This document shows, piece after piece, positions 53,769-64,000 of a DNA stretch of 64,000 bases. Positions within the stretch are counted from its first letter, which is position 1; each line of letters opens with the position of its first letter. The DNA lies in NCBI GenBank assembly GCA_019022495.1, contig JAFEKR010000046.1, positions 62,001 to 126,000 of the forward strand. Direction: 5' to 3'. A program made the position numbers and the translations under genes. Below the pieces are notes generated by a model. That model saw only the letters and a list, made by a program, of their open reading frames with translations, ran no database searches and had not been told where the DNA came from. The stretch is from Epichloe hybrida. Taxonomy: Eukaryota; Ascomycota; Sordariomycetes; Hypocreales; Clavicipitaceae.

Positions 53769-56698
53769 ATGGACATATCGTCCTCGTCAGATGCAGAATC
53801 CGTCCTGTCGGGACAGCCTGCCATGACAAGCGCTCCTAGTTCGCCACCCCCTGTGGCATCACCAAAATCCGATGCAGCGGGCCAATTCACTGAAAACAGC
53901 CTCCTGGAAGAAGAGCGAGAGGCTCGCGATGAGAACAGAAGGGCTGTTGAGCATCACAAACTCACTGCCACTCAGAAGCGCAAGAAAAAGAAGAAGGCCG
54001 AATCAAAGACCGAGCGAGAAGCCAAGGCGAAAGAGCTGGACGAACTCCTGATAAAGAGCGCTGCTTTTAGTGATATTCTCACCAAGAAGACGCAAGTGCT
54101 GGGCCGTGTGGGCAGCAGTCTTGACGGCAAGACACTTGGTGAGCACAATTTGGAAATGGCCAAGCAACCCAAGTGCATGATTAATGGCACCATGAGAGAC
54201 TACCAGCTGGAGGGATTGACTTGGATGTTTGAGATTTGCTCCCAGGGCATGAGTGGTATCCTTGCCGACGAGATGGGTTTAGGTGCGTCCCGACAGTCAG
54301 AATATTCTCCCACTTGTGTCTCTCGACTTTCCGTCAAGTCATGGGCAGTTGGCTAACCCGAGCACAGGTAAAACTGTCCAGACTATTGGTCTCATTGCTC
54401 TGTTGCGAGAGCAAGAAAACTACCTGGGACCGCATCTGATAGTTGCGCCTCTGAGCACCCTCTCCAACTGGATGGATGAGTTTCACAAATGGACACCGTC
54501 TATCCCCGTTGTCATGTATCACGGGAATCAGGCACAGCGAGAGGAAATTTTCAAAACAAAGATGATGCGAAACCTAACCGGGGGGAGGCCCAGTGCCAAG
54601 TTTCCGGTCGTTTGCACGTCGTACGAGATGGTGCTGCGGGATCAGCACAACCTGTCCCGGATCCAATGGGAGTTTATCATAATAGTACGTTCCCAACCCT
54701 TGTGCGGACTCTTCTCTTTCCCGGCATGGCTGCTAAACGATCGTCGTATAGGACGAAGGCCACCGAATGAAGAACGCCGACGCAAAGCTTTTCCAGCAAC
54801 TGCGGCAATTCTCGTCCGCTACCAGGTTACTCATCACCGGGACACCTCTACAAAACAATTTGAAGGAGCTCTGGTCATTGCTGCACTTCCTCCTCCCCAA
54901 CATCTTCACTGACTGGGAGGCGTTCGAGTCTTGGTTCGACTTTTCCGACCTCCAAGATGAACAGAGCACAGAGGAGTTCATTGCGGATCAGATGAAGCAG
55001 GACCTCGTGAAAAAGATTCACCTTATTCTACAGCCGCTTCTCCTGCGCCGCGTCAAGCAGGACGTCGCTGCGTATTTACCCAAGAAACGCGAATATGTGT
55101 TGTTTGCGCCCATGACCAAAGAGCAGACCGACTTGTACAACGTCTTCACCAACAAAGAGGTTGACACGAGAGCCTACCTCGAACAAAAGGTGACCGATCA
55201 GATCAACAGCGCCTTGCCCTCTGGCAGATCAACCCGCCAGTCATCAAGATCCAGCATCGCGCAGCAAGATCCGGCAAAAATGCTTCAAGCTTACACAAAG
55301 CCGCCCTCTCACTTCCCGTGCGACAGAGTCCCCGGGGCGAAAAGACAGAAAACATGCTTGCGGCAGCAGCTCCCAATGCATTCACCATGATGATGGGCAA
55401 GAGGTCAGCCAGCAAAACAAACAGGGGCGATTCGCCAAAGTCTTTCGAAACCCCATCCAAGCCAACCACCAAACGCAAAAGCCCTCCCACCTCAGTCAAA
55501 TCCGAGCCCAAGAGCGCGCGGTCCAGTCGCACATCCACCCCGGCAAGCACGCGGGGAAGACCACGCAAAGGTAAAACTTACACTGAAGCAAATTCAGACG
55601 AAGAAGGGTTATCCGATGACGCTTTCGAGGCCAAACTAGCCGATGAGCTTGCCAGCGAAGACGGGCAAGACGAGCAAGACGAAACAGACGAGCTTCGGTC
55701 CCCCGAAGAGATCGAACGAGCAGAGACTCTCGAGCTCGCCAGTACGTCCCTTCATTCTTATTCTTCCTCTTCTCCAACCCCCCTGTCTCTTCAAAACTGC
55801 ACCTTCTTCAACTCAACCATTAACCAAACCCTCCCCCCATGCAGAAAAACAACTTTCCCAAAAGAAACTCGGCAACCCCTTGGCCCAACTCCGTCTCGTC
55901 TGCAACAGCCCCCACAACTTCTACAACCCCTGGGCCACATCAACCGACGTACCCGTCGACGAATCAATCATCACGTCCTCGGGCAAGATGCTCCTTCTCG
56001 ACCGACTCCTCACCGCGCTCTTCCAAAACGGCCACAAAGTCCTCCTCTTCTCGCAGTTCAAAACCCAGCTCGACATCCTGGAAGACTACGCCCGCGAGCT
56101 CCGCTCCTGGCCCGTCTGCCGCATCGACGGCTCCGTGCCCCAAGACGAGCGCCGGCAGCAGATCCACGACTTCAACACCGACCCCCGCTACAACCTCTTC
56201 CTGCTGTCTACCCGCGCAGGCGGACAGGGCATCAACCTCGCGTCCGCAGACACAGTCATCCTCTTCGACTCCGACTTCAACCCCCAGCAGGATCTGCAAG
56301 CGCAAGACCGGTGCCACCGCATCGGCCAGACGCGTCCCGTCATCGTCTACCGCCTCGCCACCAAGGACACTGTCGAGGAATCCCTTCTCATGTCTGCGGA
56401 TGCAAAGCGTCGATTGGAGAAGCTGGTTATCAAAAAGGGCGGGTTCAAGACCATGGGTCAGAAGCTGGACACGAAGGAGCATCTGGACGCCGAGACGCTC
56501 CGCGCACTGCTTCTCAAGGACGGAATGGTGTATCAGACGTCGGGGGGTGCCGAGATTCTCAGCGATGCGGATCTGGATGCTCTGTGCGATAGATCCGACG
56601 AGGCGTATGATAGAGCGGCTAGCGGTCTTGGCGATGCGGATAAGTATCGCGTTGTGGAGACTGGTGCGGATTCTATAAAGATGACGAGCAAGAGGTAG
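53769..56698 (+). CDS. SNF2-family chromatin remodeller of the LSH/DDM1/Irc5 type
   Basis: Nuclear ATP-dependent remodeller; LSH/DDM1 maintain heterochromatin and DNA methylation in animals and plants, and the Neurospora relative MUS-30 acts in genome stability (known). The ATG at 53769 begins an acidic, Lys-rich N-terminus. Exon 1 ends in ILADEMGLG, and intron 54283-54367 splits motif I before [12 protein letters not shown]. Intron 54685-54751 precedes DEGHRMKN (motif II), then [16 protein letters not shown]. The frame then switches in a disordered insert near 55.19-55.32 kb; a 59-nt intron at 55190-55248 would fit. Intron 55742-55844 precedes HNFYNPW, typical of the family, and lobe 2 ([41 protein letters not shown]). 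Ends MTSKR. Confidence 0.88.
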
Positions 56699-57032
56699 GG
56701 AGGGTGGTCTTTGGGATGCGTCGTTGATGATTTATGAATTGTATATTTGGGCCGGTTGCTTGCATGTTGCTGTTAGGCTTCTTTTTTATTGTCATCTTTG
56801 GACGAGGTCGGTTTTCCGTTTGGCTCGACTTTCCAAATGAGACATTGCATGCACACCACCATTAGGATGGGCAGGGAAGATGGTTGGAAAGTTCATCGTT
56901 AACTCATTAGGCTCGTAGATATCTCCAATCTGAATCGTACATACAACACGTTCTATAGTGCCTAGATGTGGTTGGCATCGATGAGGACCCATCCCCAGAA
57001 TCCAACTTTCTCAAAATAGTCGGTCGCACTCC
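56699..57032. other. Convergent 3' region, LSH-type / ankyrin genes
   Basis: 334 bp between stop codons facing each other. T-rich stretch near 56780. No further gene seen. Confidence 0.7.
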
Positions 57033-60000
57033 TCAGAATTCAGTGACATAGCCGATCTGTCTCCTTGCATCACTCACTCCCACTGCGCCGTTTGCGCCAT
57101 CGGCCAACCTCTTCGCCAGCTTCTCCTGACTTTCAAGCAGCTTCCTCTGTGCGTCCATCCTCCCCTTGAGTCTGGCCTCGGCATCCTTGTCCAACCTTTC
57201 TACTTCCTGCCTCTCGCTGATCCGAACAGAACTTAGAGCTCTTGCATTTTCCACCTTTTCGGTATTCAGCTTAGCTTCCCACTCGAGCGTTTTTCTTCGT
57301 CGCGCCTCCTCCGCCTCTAGCTCCGCCGCTGCCAACGCGCGGGTTCTGCCGATGGAGGAATCGGCCAGTGCGTGTTGTTCTTGCATTCTTCGCGCATGAG
57401 CGGCGCTCGCCAGCGACTCTTCCAGTTGGCCGCGGGACCGAACGGCGGCGACGTCTTCGTTGTGGAGCTTACGTCGGCGCATGTCCTCCATTTCGGCCTT
57501 CTGGGCAATGATTTTTTGTTCCACGGCGGCGATTTCGCGTTTCCGCGCCATCGCCATGGCAAAGTCTTGCGTTTCTTCCGCAAGTCGCTCAAGACGTGCT
57601 TTGCGCACCCTCTCTTGCACGGCCATGTCTTCTGGTAGGCCAACAGCATCGTCAGGTTGGGCCCCAGACAGAGCAAAGTATACGTCGTTGGCACGGTTGG
57701 ACCGTAGAATTTGCAGGAGGGAGGCGGAGATGTCATTTTGAGGTAGGAGCTTTTTGATATACATTGTCGGTGAGTAGGTGTATCCATTGGCAGTATGGTA
57801 GTTGAAAGGCTTGTTGATGTGCTTCCACATTCCGCTCTTGAGGAAACATCTCGTCGTGGCGATAGGTTCTGCGGCTTCAAAGCATAGTTGAAGCATTGAC
57901 TTGTCGTTCGATTTTATCGAAAGATCAGACTGCGAGTCTATGAGGAATGTCATAACCTTCTGCATGGTGCGTTCTCGGTCGGGCCCCATCTCAGCATTGT
58001 CGGACCCGTGCAGACAAAGCTCCGCCAGGGCACTTCGCCCTTCGTGTAATGGACTAGGGAAGTCGGGGTCGTGGCCGGACTGGGCTAGAATCTTGACCAC
58101 GGCTTGATTCAAGTCGCGAGCAGCATTGTGAAGAGAACCATCGTCCCGCGATGGATCGGCGGCCAACAAGAGCGACGTCATCTGCACTGAAGTGTCACCA
58201 CCAATGTCAGTTGCCATGAAAAGTGGTGTCCGTCCAAGATAATCTTGCACATCGACTTGGGCACCTTGAAGTAGCAACAATTTCACGAGGTCTGGTCGTC
58301 GGGTTTGAACGGCGAGCATAAGTGGTGTTGTGTGGGACAAATTTGACTCAGCATTCACCTTGGCTATCGTCACAGTTAGCCGCAGTGCTTCATTGTAACG
58401 TTCTCTTTTCCTGTATACCATCACACTTACCTCCTCTTGTGACTAACAACTCGATGACAGCATTGCTGACTCGCTTTTGCGGCTGCGCCACGGCCCACAG
58501 AAGGAGGTTCATGTCTTCTGCATCATCGATGTCAGAATGAATCTTGTACATGGCAGCTTGGTCGTAGTATAGACCGGCATCTAGCAAGGTTTCCAGGATG
58601 GCTACCGATCTAGGATACTGGGAGATTGCTCGCACAAGTACCGGATCAGATCCCTGTTGGTTCCTCAGGATGTCAATTCGAACATCACCGTCCCTGTACT
58701 CCGCAAACAATTTGAACAAACCAAGAACCTCGTCTTGAGAGATTGCTGTATCAAAGATACATTGAAAGGCTAATGATAGAGTTTGAATGGTCGGTCTGCC
58801 TTCAAGGAGCTGCTTGGTCCATGGAATATTCGCCTTGGATGCGGCCTGTTGCAACGGCTCACCACTATTATAGTTCACGTCTGCCCCATGAGACATGAGC
58901 AGTGCAACAAATCGACCTGCGAGGTCTTTAGTCTCTGGAGTACAACGCTTCATTGGGAGGATCAATGCATCGCCAAGTGAGTCCCCGTGAGCGCCCTTTT
59001 CCAAAAGCACGGTAGCTGTCTTGAAGCCGGACTCGGTGAACCACTTATTGAAGGTATCAGCAGTAAAGGCATTCTTGAAAGCCCGATTCACATCCTCCTG
59101 GGGCAGGTTCCTCTCCAGAAGAAGTGCCAACAATGATGAAGCAGAGTTGTTGACCGCATCCACGAGCGTCTTGCATCCATTAGCAGATGGTGAAGCACCA
59201 TGATCAAGCAATAATCGGACAAGACGTTCCTCCGGGTCATCCTCATTCACGGCTTCGTTTAGCGTTCTGTGCAAGTCTTCCGTCACTTGTAGACCAGCTC
59301 GAATGAGGCCGCTCATGACTTTGAACCGATTGTCCCGACTCAGATTCCAACAAGCTTTGAGGGATCTGACCAAAGTAGGCTGAGCCACCCTCTTCTGCGC
59401 AACATTTGTTAGCATCAAGTCACAAAGGTCATGGCTGCCACCTGAGTTCTCTTACCTGGATACCGCCCTCATGCCACAAACCAAGCAACAACTCAAGGTT
59501 ACCAATGAAGGCGCTTCTCGTCGCAGCTATCACACACTCGCCATTGTTGAAATTGGGATCCGCACCAGCTGCAAGCAAAACTCGCAGAAGGGCTTGACCA
59601 TCCTCGCCGTAGCGCGCCGCCGATTGCAATTGTGCGTCCACCAAGTCGCCTTTCACGCCCTTCTGGAGCAGGCATTTGAAAACAAGTGCTCGCTTACTTA
59701 AATCTCGCACTTCTGTGGCTGCCTGGAAGCCAGATTCCAAGGTGCTCTTCTTGACATTGCCATCTTGCTTCAACAAGATTGCTAGGACTTCTGCAGAGCC
59801 TCCACGGCAGGCCTCAACAACAGCCTGGCCGTCATTCGTGGCGATGCTGGCGCCATGGCCTATGAGCAGGTCTCCGAGTTCGACATCGCCATCGCGCGCA
59901 GCCACAAGTAACGCGCTTGAAGCAGACTCTTGAGATACTCCGAGTTTCAAAAAGCTTCCGCACATGCGGTGCCTTGCCGCGCGGTTCCTGACTCCCATTG

Positions 60001-62410
60001 CTCTGCCTAGCAGGGCGCTCCTTGTCTCCACGGATGACTTCGACTTGACGAGAAGCAGATCCATTGTCTCTGGCGACTCCTTCGACACTAATAGAGACAA
60101 GGCCTCTCCGTCCGAGGTGTCCGCTGCCATGGCTAGAACACCCTGCAACGATACATCTTTGGGAAAAGTTGTGATTGCATGCACCAATGCACGGTTGGCT
60201 TCGAGGGAATGAGCTCCAGCATCAACCAGTTTCTTTGTAAGCGTGAGTCTCTCCATAGAGTCGGCAATTCGCAGAACGTGGGGTAAAGCAGCTCCAAGCG
60301 AAGCAGAAGTTGGACGGACCTTTGCTTCGAAAAGCAGTTCCGTCACTTTTGAGTTGGCCCCGATGACAGCATGACATAAAGCTGCCGCTTTGTAGGCATT
60401 TGGGTTCGCGCCACCGTCCAACAGAATCTTGAGCGGTGACAGCGATGCTTTGTCGTTGCCCGTTTGCAGCACCGATTGCACTTCGCGAGCTAATACCCAA
60501 TCCAGGTCTTCTTTTTGGGTGCATCTCGAGAGAATGGTGCGCAACTTCCATGCTTTGCAATCAGTACATGGCAGCGAGGCCATTTCATTGAACGCGCAAG
60601 TGACTGACGATGCTGAGGGTTTACCGTGGCCGAATACCACGTCCAGAACCTTTGGATCAGAATTTGATACCGACTTTTTGATGATGGACCCGTCCATCAG
60701 ATTGACGTCGGCGCCTCCCTTTTGCAAAAGTAGTCTCAACAGCGACATGTCCACGGGTCGCTCAGTCAGAGTTTGTGATAATGCTTTGGCTATTTCCTGT
60801 GTCCCAATTACCGCACCAGCATCAATCAGCATAGAGACCATCTCGAATCGCTCCCTATGATCCGAAACATCCATTGCATCCAGAATGCGAGCGGCAGCAG
60901 TCTGTGGCGAAGCATTTTTCAAAAGTGATTCTAGAAGCTTCACGTCCATTTGCTTGATGACACCAGCAAGTCCTGACCCTTGGTCGTAGTTAATGTCTGC
61001 ATCGTGCTCTAGGAGCATATTGATCAATGCACTGTCTCGTTGGGAAGCATCCTCCTCGCTAAGCACGTCACGCAGCGCGGCATCTAGTGCAACGCCATTT
61101 GCCCCTTTTCTCAACAGTAGACCGAGGACCATGGCACGAGTTTTCCCGGATGCCGGCTGCCGTCGGCCGGTTGCCTGGCTAGTGGCTGCCTGCTTCCAGG
61201 TTTGCTTGGCAACTAGAGGCACACAACTAGAAGCCAGAGCAGGACTTAGTCTAGCCGAGTCAACGAGAAGGGAGCTGACTAGGTTTAAATCGCCGCTAGC
61301 AATCGCTGTCTTCAAAGCCTTCGCATCCTTGTACTCGATAGAGGCACCATATCTTGACAACAAGATTGCCATGTCGTAGAACTGGGTCGCGCAAGCGCTC
61401 TCTAGAGCCGATGATACCACATCACCATGAGCTCCAGCACAGAGTAGGAGCTCGGCCATGGCAAGTTTGGTGGAGGGATTGATGGACGGATTTTGTTGCA
61501 CGAGTTGGAATGATTCATTGATGTTTGAACCTTGTGGTGGCTTGTTACCCATGATAATTGCCAAAGCAATATCTTGTCGTCCTAGCGCGATTGCCGCCTT
61601 TAAGGCCTCGGCATGGTTGTGATTCCCGTCTGCGGTCGATCGGCTCAGGTGGAGGACCGTCTCCAAACATGCCGCCCTCGTAGCATCGGTCATACATGCC
61701 GATGTCCACGCTGGCAATGCCTGAGTTTCTGACGAGAGGAGCAATCCAACGAGATGGGATCGACTTTGATCGACACAAGCCTGGCGAAAGGCGTCCTGTC
61801 CTTGTGGTGTTTGGGATGCGCATGCGCCGTATCGCAACAAGAGCTCCGCAACACGCACATTGCCAGTCCGAATGGCGGGAGCAAGAGCCTGGTCGATGGA
61901 GTTGGGGTCGGCGTGTGGAAGCAAAATCTGCAGCATGTCATACTGGTTGCCCTCGACAGCCAATTTCAGATATTTGGATCGATCAACGAATGTGTCGACG
62001 CTTTTTCTCCGACTGAGGATGCCACTCTTTTGTTTCATCTGGCTACCGCTGAAATCAACCCCTCCGGCGGCCAGCTTGGAGATCAGAGCCTCTGCAACGC
62101 CGGGTGCTCCTGCCTTGGCTATCCATGAGGTTAACTCTTCAAGAATGTCGCGGGGGTCCCAGTTTTTGCCCTTTTTCAAATTGTTGGATGAGAAAGCTTT
62201 GCTGAGGCTGCTTCTTTGTCTGTTTTTGGAGAGCTCGGCGACTCGGCGTTGCATAAGGTCCTCGGCAATTTGGTCGTCCTGCTGGGTCCAAAAAGAGGGT
62301 GGATTGTGAGGCCGCGTGAGCGGTGCCGGGGCCGGGGGCAAATCAACCTGCCATTCTTGCGACAGCTGGATTATGCGCCGTTGGCGGTCCGTTGGCGTTA
62401 AGAACGGCAT
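57033..62410 (-). CDS. Large ankyrin-repeat/coiled-coil protein (1749 aa, three exons)
   Basis: Exons 59456-62410, 58431-59394 and 57033-58363 total 5250 nt, exactly 1749 codons plus stop. Both introns (61 and 67 bp) have GT-AG ends; the first has a GCTAACA branch. The ATG at 62410 precedes a proline-rich N-terminus (LPPAPAPLTRPHNPP). Then come some 30 degenerate ankyrin-like units, e.g. LLRYGACASQTPQGQDA, LLKNGANGV-type variants and, in exon 3, THTTPLM-like SHTTPLMLAVQTRRPDLV with DYLGRTPLFMATD. Residues about 1570-1730 form a charged coiled coil (ARLERLAEETQDFAMAMARK, LDKDAEARLKGRMDAQRKLL). No enzymatic or membrane domain is seen. Probably a scaffold; function unknown. Confidence 0.88.
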
Positions 62411-63361
62411 CTCGGGTATAGGGGCGGCATCGGTCGAGGATAAACGGCTGATGGCGATTGGATCCGATGCTTAGTCGGGATAGGAGGAGACTCGGGAGAG
62501 CCATTCGAGAGAGGGCCAGATGCAGAACAGCACGAGTCGCCAGCTTCAATCATGCATGCGTGTTTTGGGAACAAAGGCGGCATTGGAAGGCGACGTTGGA
62601 TGAGCCCGGCTGTGCTCGGATAAGTAAGTCGGAGATGGACTCGTCCGGGCAAGAAAACATGAATGGAATGCAAAAAAGGTCGCTGGCACTTGAGGGCAGA
62701 AAGTTGAGACCAGCCGATGCTATTTCTGTGCTATTTCTGCCAGCCGACGTCCAGAGTCCAGACCCGACCCCTGGAATGGCTGCCAGCTGGCAGTAATAAT
62801 ATGTCGCGTCATTTTGAGCACAGCCCCAACACCAGCCCCAACACCAGCCCCACCATCGGCAAGCTATGTACATGTACATTCACTAGCGGAAAGAGGGAGA
62901 TGCTCGAGAGGGGATGGAGGGGATCTCTTTGATGCCCATAAGGCTACACTTGCGTACCGACCCACTTTTCTAAGCTAGGCAAAGGGGGTAACCTAAGGCG
63001 ACCTTTAGTGACATAGCTAATGCGGTAAGGCTATAGGACACGCGATGTTTCTCTCTGTAACTTAGATGTTCCTTAGTACTTACCTTACTATATAAACTAC
63101 TATAAGCTAGAAAGTACCGCAAATAGTGATGTTTTTATTAGCCAATGACCCTTGTCGGTACGCAAGTGTAGCCTTATAGGCATCAAAGAGATATGCTGCA
63201 TATGTACTCCGTAAACGCTTCCTTTGTATCTTTTCGAACATGGCAATCCCACGACATGACACCATGATGCCCCCCTCCCCTCACACCAAGCTGAATAATA
63301 CATAGTTGTCGCCTCGTCGTCTCGTCGCCTGTGCCGCTATCCTCTCATATTGGCGTTGAAA
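62411..63361. other. Spacer between ankyrin gene and hydrolase remnant
   Basis: It contains the ankyrin promoter, about three 12-bp repeats of CAGCCCCAACAC at 62820-62853 and a 270-bp inverted-repeat element (62923-63192). No supported gene. Confidence 0.6.
62923..63192. mobile_element. Small inverted-repeat element (MITE-like)
   Basis: A 270-bp unit bounded by 39-bp inverted repeats: the left starts ATCTCTTTGATGCCCATAAG and the right is its reverse complement with one mismatch. The interior has no reading frame. Size and structure fit a MITE, but no convincing target duplication was found, so the superfamily is unknown. A palindromic rearrangement is the alternative. Confidence 0.7.
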
Positions 63362-63744
63362 ATGTTTGACAACTTGGTCCCATTCTCCATAACCACGCAG
63401 GAACGATCCACCCGTCACCATCAAAGGTCTTCAAAGTCGTCCCTCCGACTCATCGCCCCCACCCCTTCCCCTTCTTCTCGTGCACGGCTTCCCCCAAACA
63501 AGACAACATTTGGCACCGCGTGGTCCCCCGCCTCGCCAGCAACCATTACAAGCTCATCGTGCCCGACATCCGCGGTTATGGCGAGTCATCCAAACCACCC
63601 TCCATCGAGGCGTACGCCAAGTCCGTCATGGAAAAGCTCGGCCACGACTCCTTCTTCATCTGCGCCCACGATCGCGGGGCACGCATCGCCCACAAGATGC
63701 TCGTCGACTACCCCGATCGCGCGAGAAGAGCAATCTTGCTAGAT
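63362..63744 (+). pseudogene. Alpha/beta hydrolase (haloacetate dehalogenase/epoxide hydrolase type), frameshifted
   Basis: The ATG at 63362 starts a typical N-terminus, MFDNLVPFSITTQ. Near 63403 the conserved reading moves to another frame (DPPVTIKGL ... LLLVHGFP). At a C5 run (63491-63495) it moves again to DNIWHRVVPRLA, VPDIRGYGESSKP and FFICAHDRGARIAHKM, the last containing the nucleophile Asp. The exon ends at AILLD before GTATGT. Each shift equals one extra base. Two independent shifts make a pseudogene likely, although sequencing errors are possible. The rest of the gene is not recognisable before the window ends. Confidence 0.75.
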
Positions 63745-64000
63745 GTATGTCCTACACTGTGTAGGCTGTTTGCTTTTGAAACAAGAAGAGGAAAGAAGAG
63801 CCCGCAAAGGCAACACAAGGCACCTTTAAATAATGGTGAACGCCTTTGTCCGGTCCGCCCGCCTTCCGCGCAATTGCGGATAATATACGGAGTATGTGCA
63901 TGCATCCGACCAGAAACTCGGTTGGCAACGCGTCAAATCCCTCAGCTAATACCCCGCCATGACCAACTTACAAATCCAACAATTCCAAGTTGTCCCCATT
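63745..64000. other. Window end, no supported gene
   Basis: It begins with a possible intron donor (GTATGTCC) of the hydrolase remnant. No exon with the family's next motif is visible before the edge. Confidence 0.5.

Noticed and set aside
55839..56678. 279-codon Ser/Thr/Pro-rich plus-strand frame over the LSH-type lobe 2
   Set aside because: It is an out-of-frame reading of the helicase exon, whose other frame carries QDRCHRIGQ and related motifs.

Overview
The window looks like nuclear DNA of a filamentous ascomycete, most likely a Sordariomycete (possibly Hypocreales; inference). Genes are compact, with GT-AG introns of about 55-120 bp and CTRAC-type branch sites. Several families are typical of such fungi: a Git3-type receptor, a DHA1-type MFS transporter, ATP25, and large ankyrin proteins. 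An AT-rich repeat island shows the C-to-T / G-to-A decay expected of repeat-induced point mutation (RIP).

Layout. (1) 1-6.7 kb: the 3'-truncated minus-strand gene of the spliceosomal helicase Prp22, then a 1.5 kb spacer with odd fragments (18S rRNA, an ankyrin-gene fragment, a possible short spliced transcript), then a five-exon MFS transporter. (2) 7.7-29.5 kb: a gene-free nested transposon island. An AACAAATT minisatellite has been split by a block of tandem Copia retrotransposons that share LTRs. The block is flanked by a 5-bp duplication, and one copy is itself interrupted by a 2.24-kb hAT-like element with an 8-bp duplication. A second element related to the hAT-like one and a truncated third Copia follow. 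(3) 29.6-37.5 kb: an ankyrin gene broken into two overlapping reading frames, divergent from a SNF2/RING helicase. (4) 37.5-39.8 kb: a repeat-bearing spacer with a possible small secreted cysteine-rich protein. (5) 39.8-56.7 kb: Git3-like GPCR, class I glutamine amidotransferase, exopolyphosphatase, ATP25 (interrupted by a stop codon), mitochondrial RNA polymerase, Arc1-like tRNA-binding protein, and an LSH/Irc5-type SNF2 remodeller. (6) 57-62.4 kb: a 1749-residue ankyrin/coiled-coil protein. (7) 62.9-64 kb: a small inverted-repeat element and a frameshifted alpha/beta hydrolase.

How the genes relate. Several genes sit as divergent pairs on short shared promoters: amidotransferase/exopolyphosphatase, ATP25/mitochondrial RNA polymerase, Arc1/LSH, and ankyrin/SNF2-RING. 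The ATP25-RPO41 pair is functionally coherent, since both serve mitochondrial gene expression. I see no biosynthetic cluster and no obviously new multi-gene system. The most informative signals are the datable nesting of the repeat island, the ATP25 stop at the domain junction, and fragments of known sequences in odd places. All exon junctions were read by eye from splice motifs and family conservation; no alignment or search was run.
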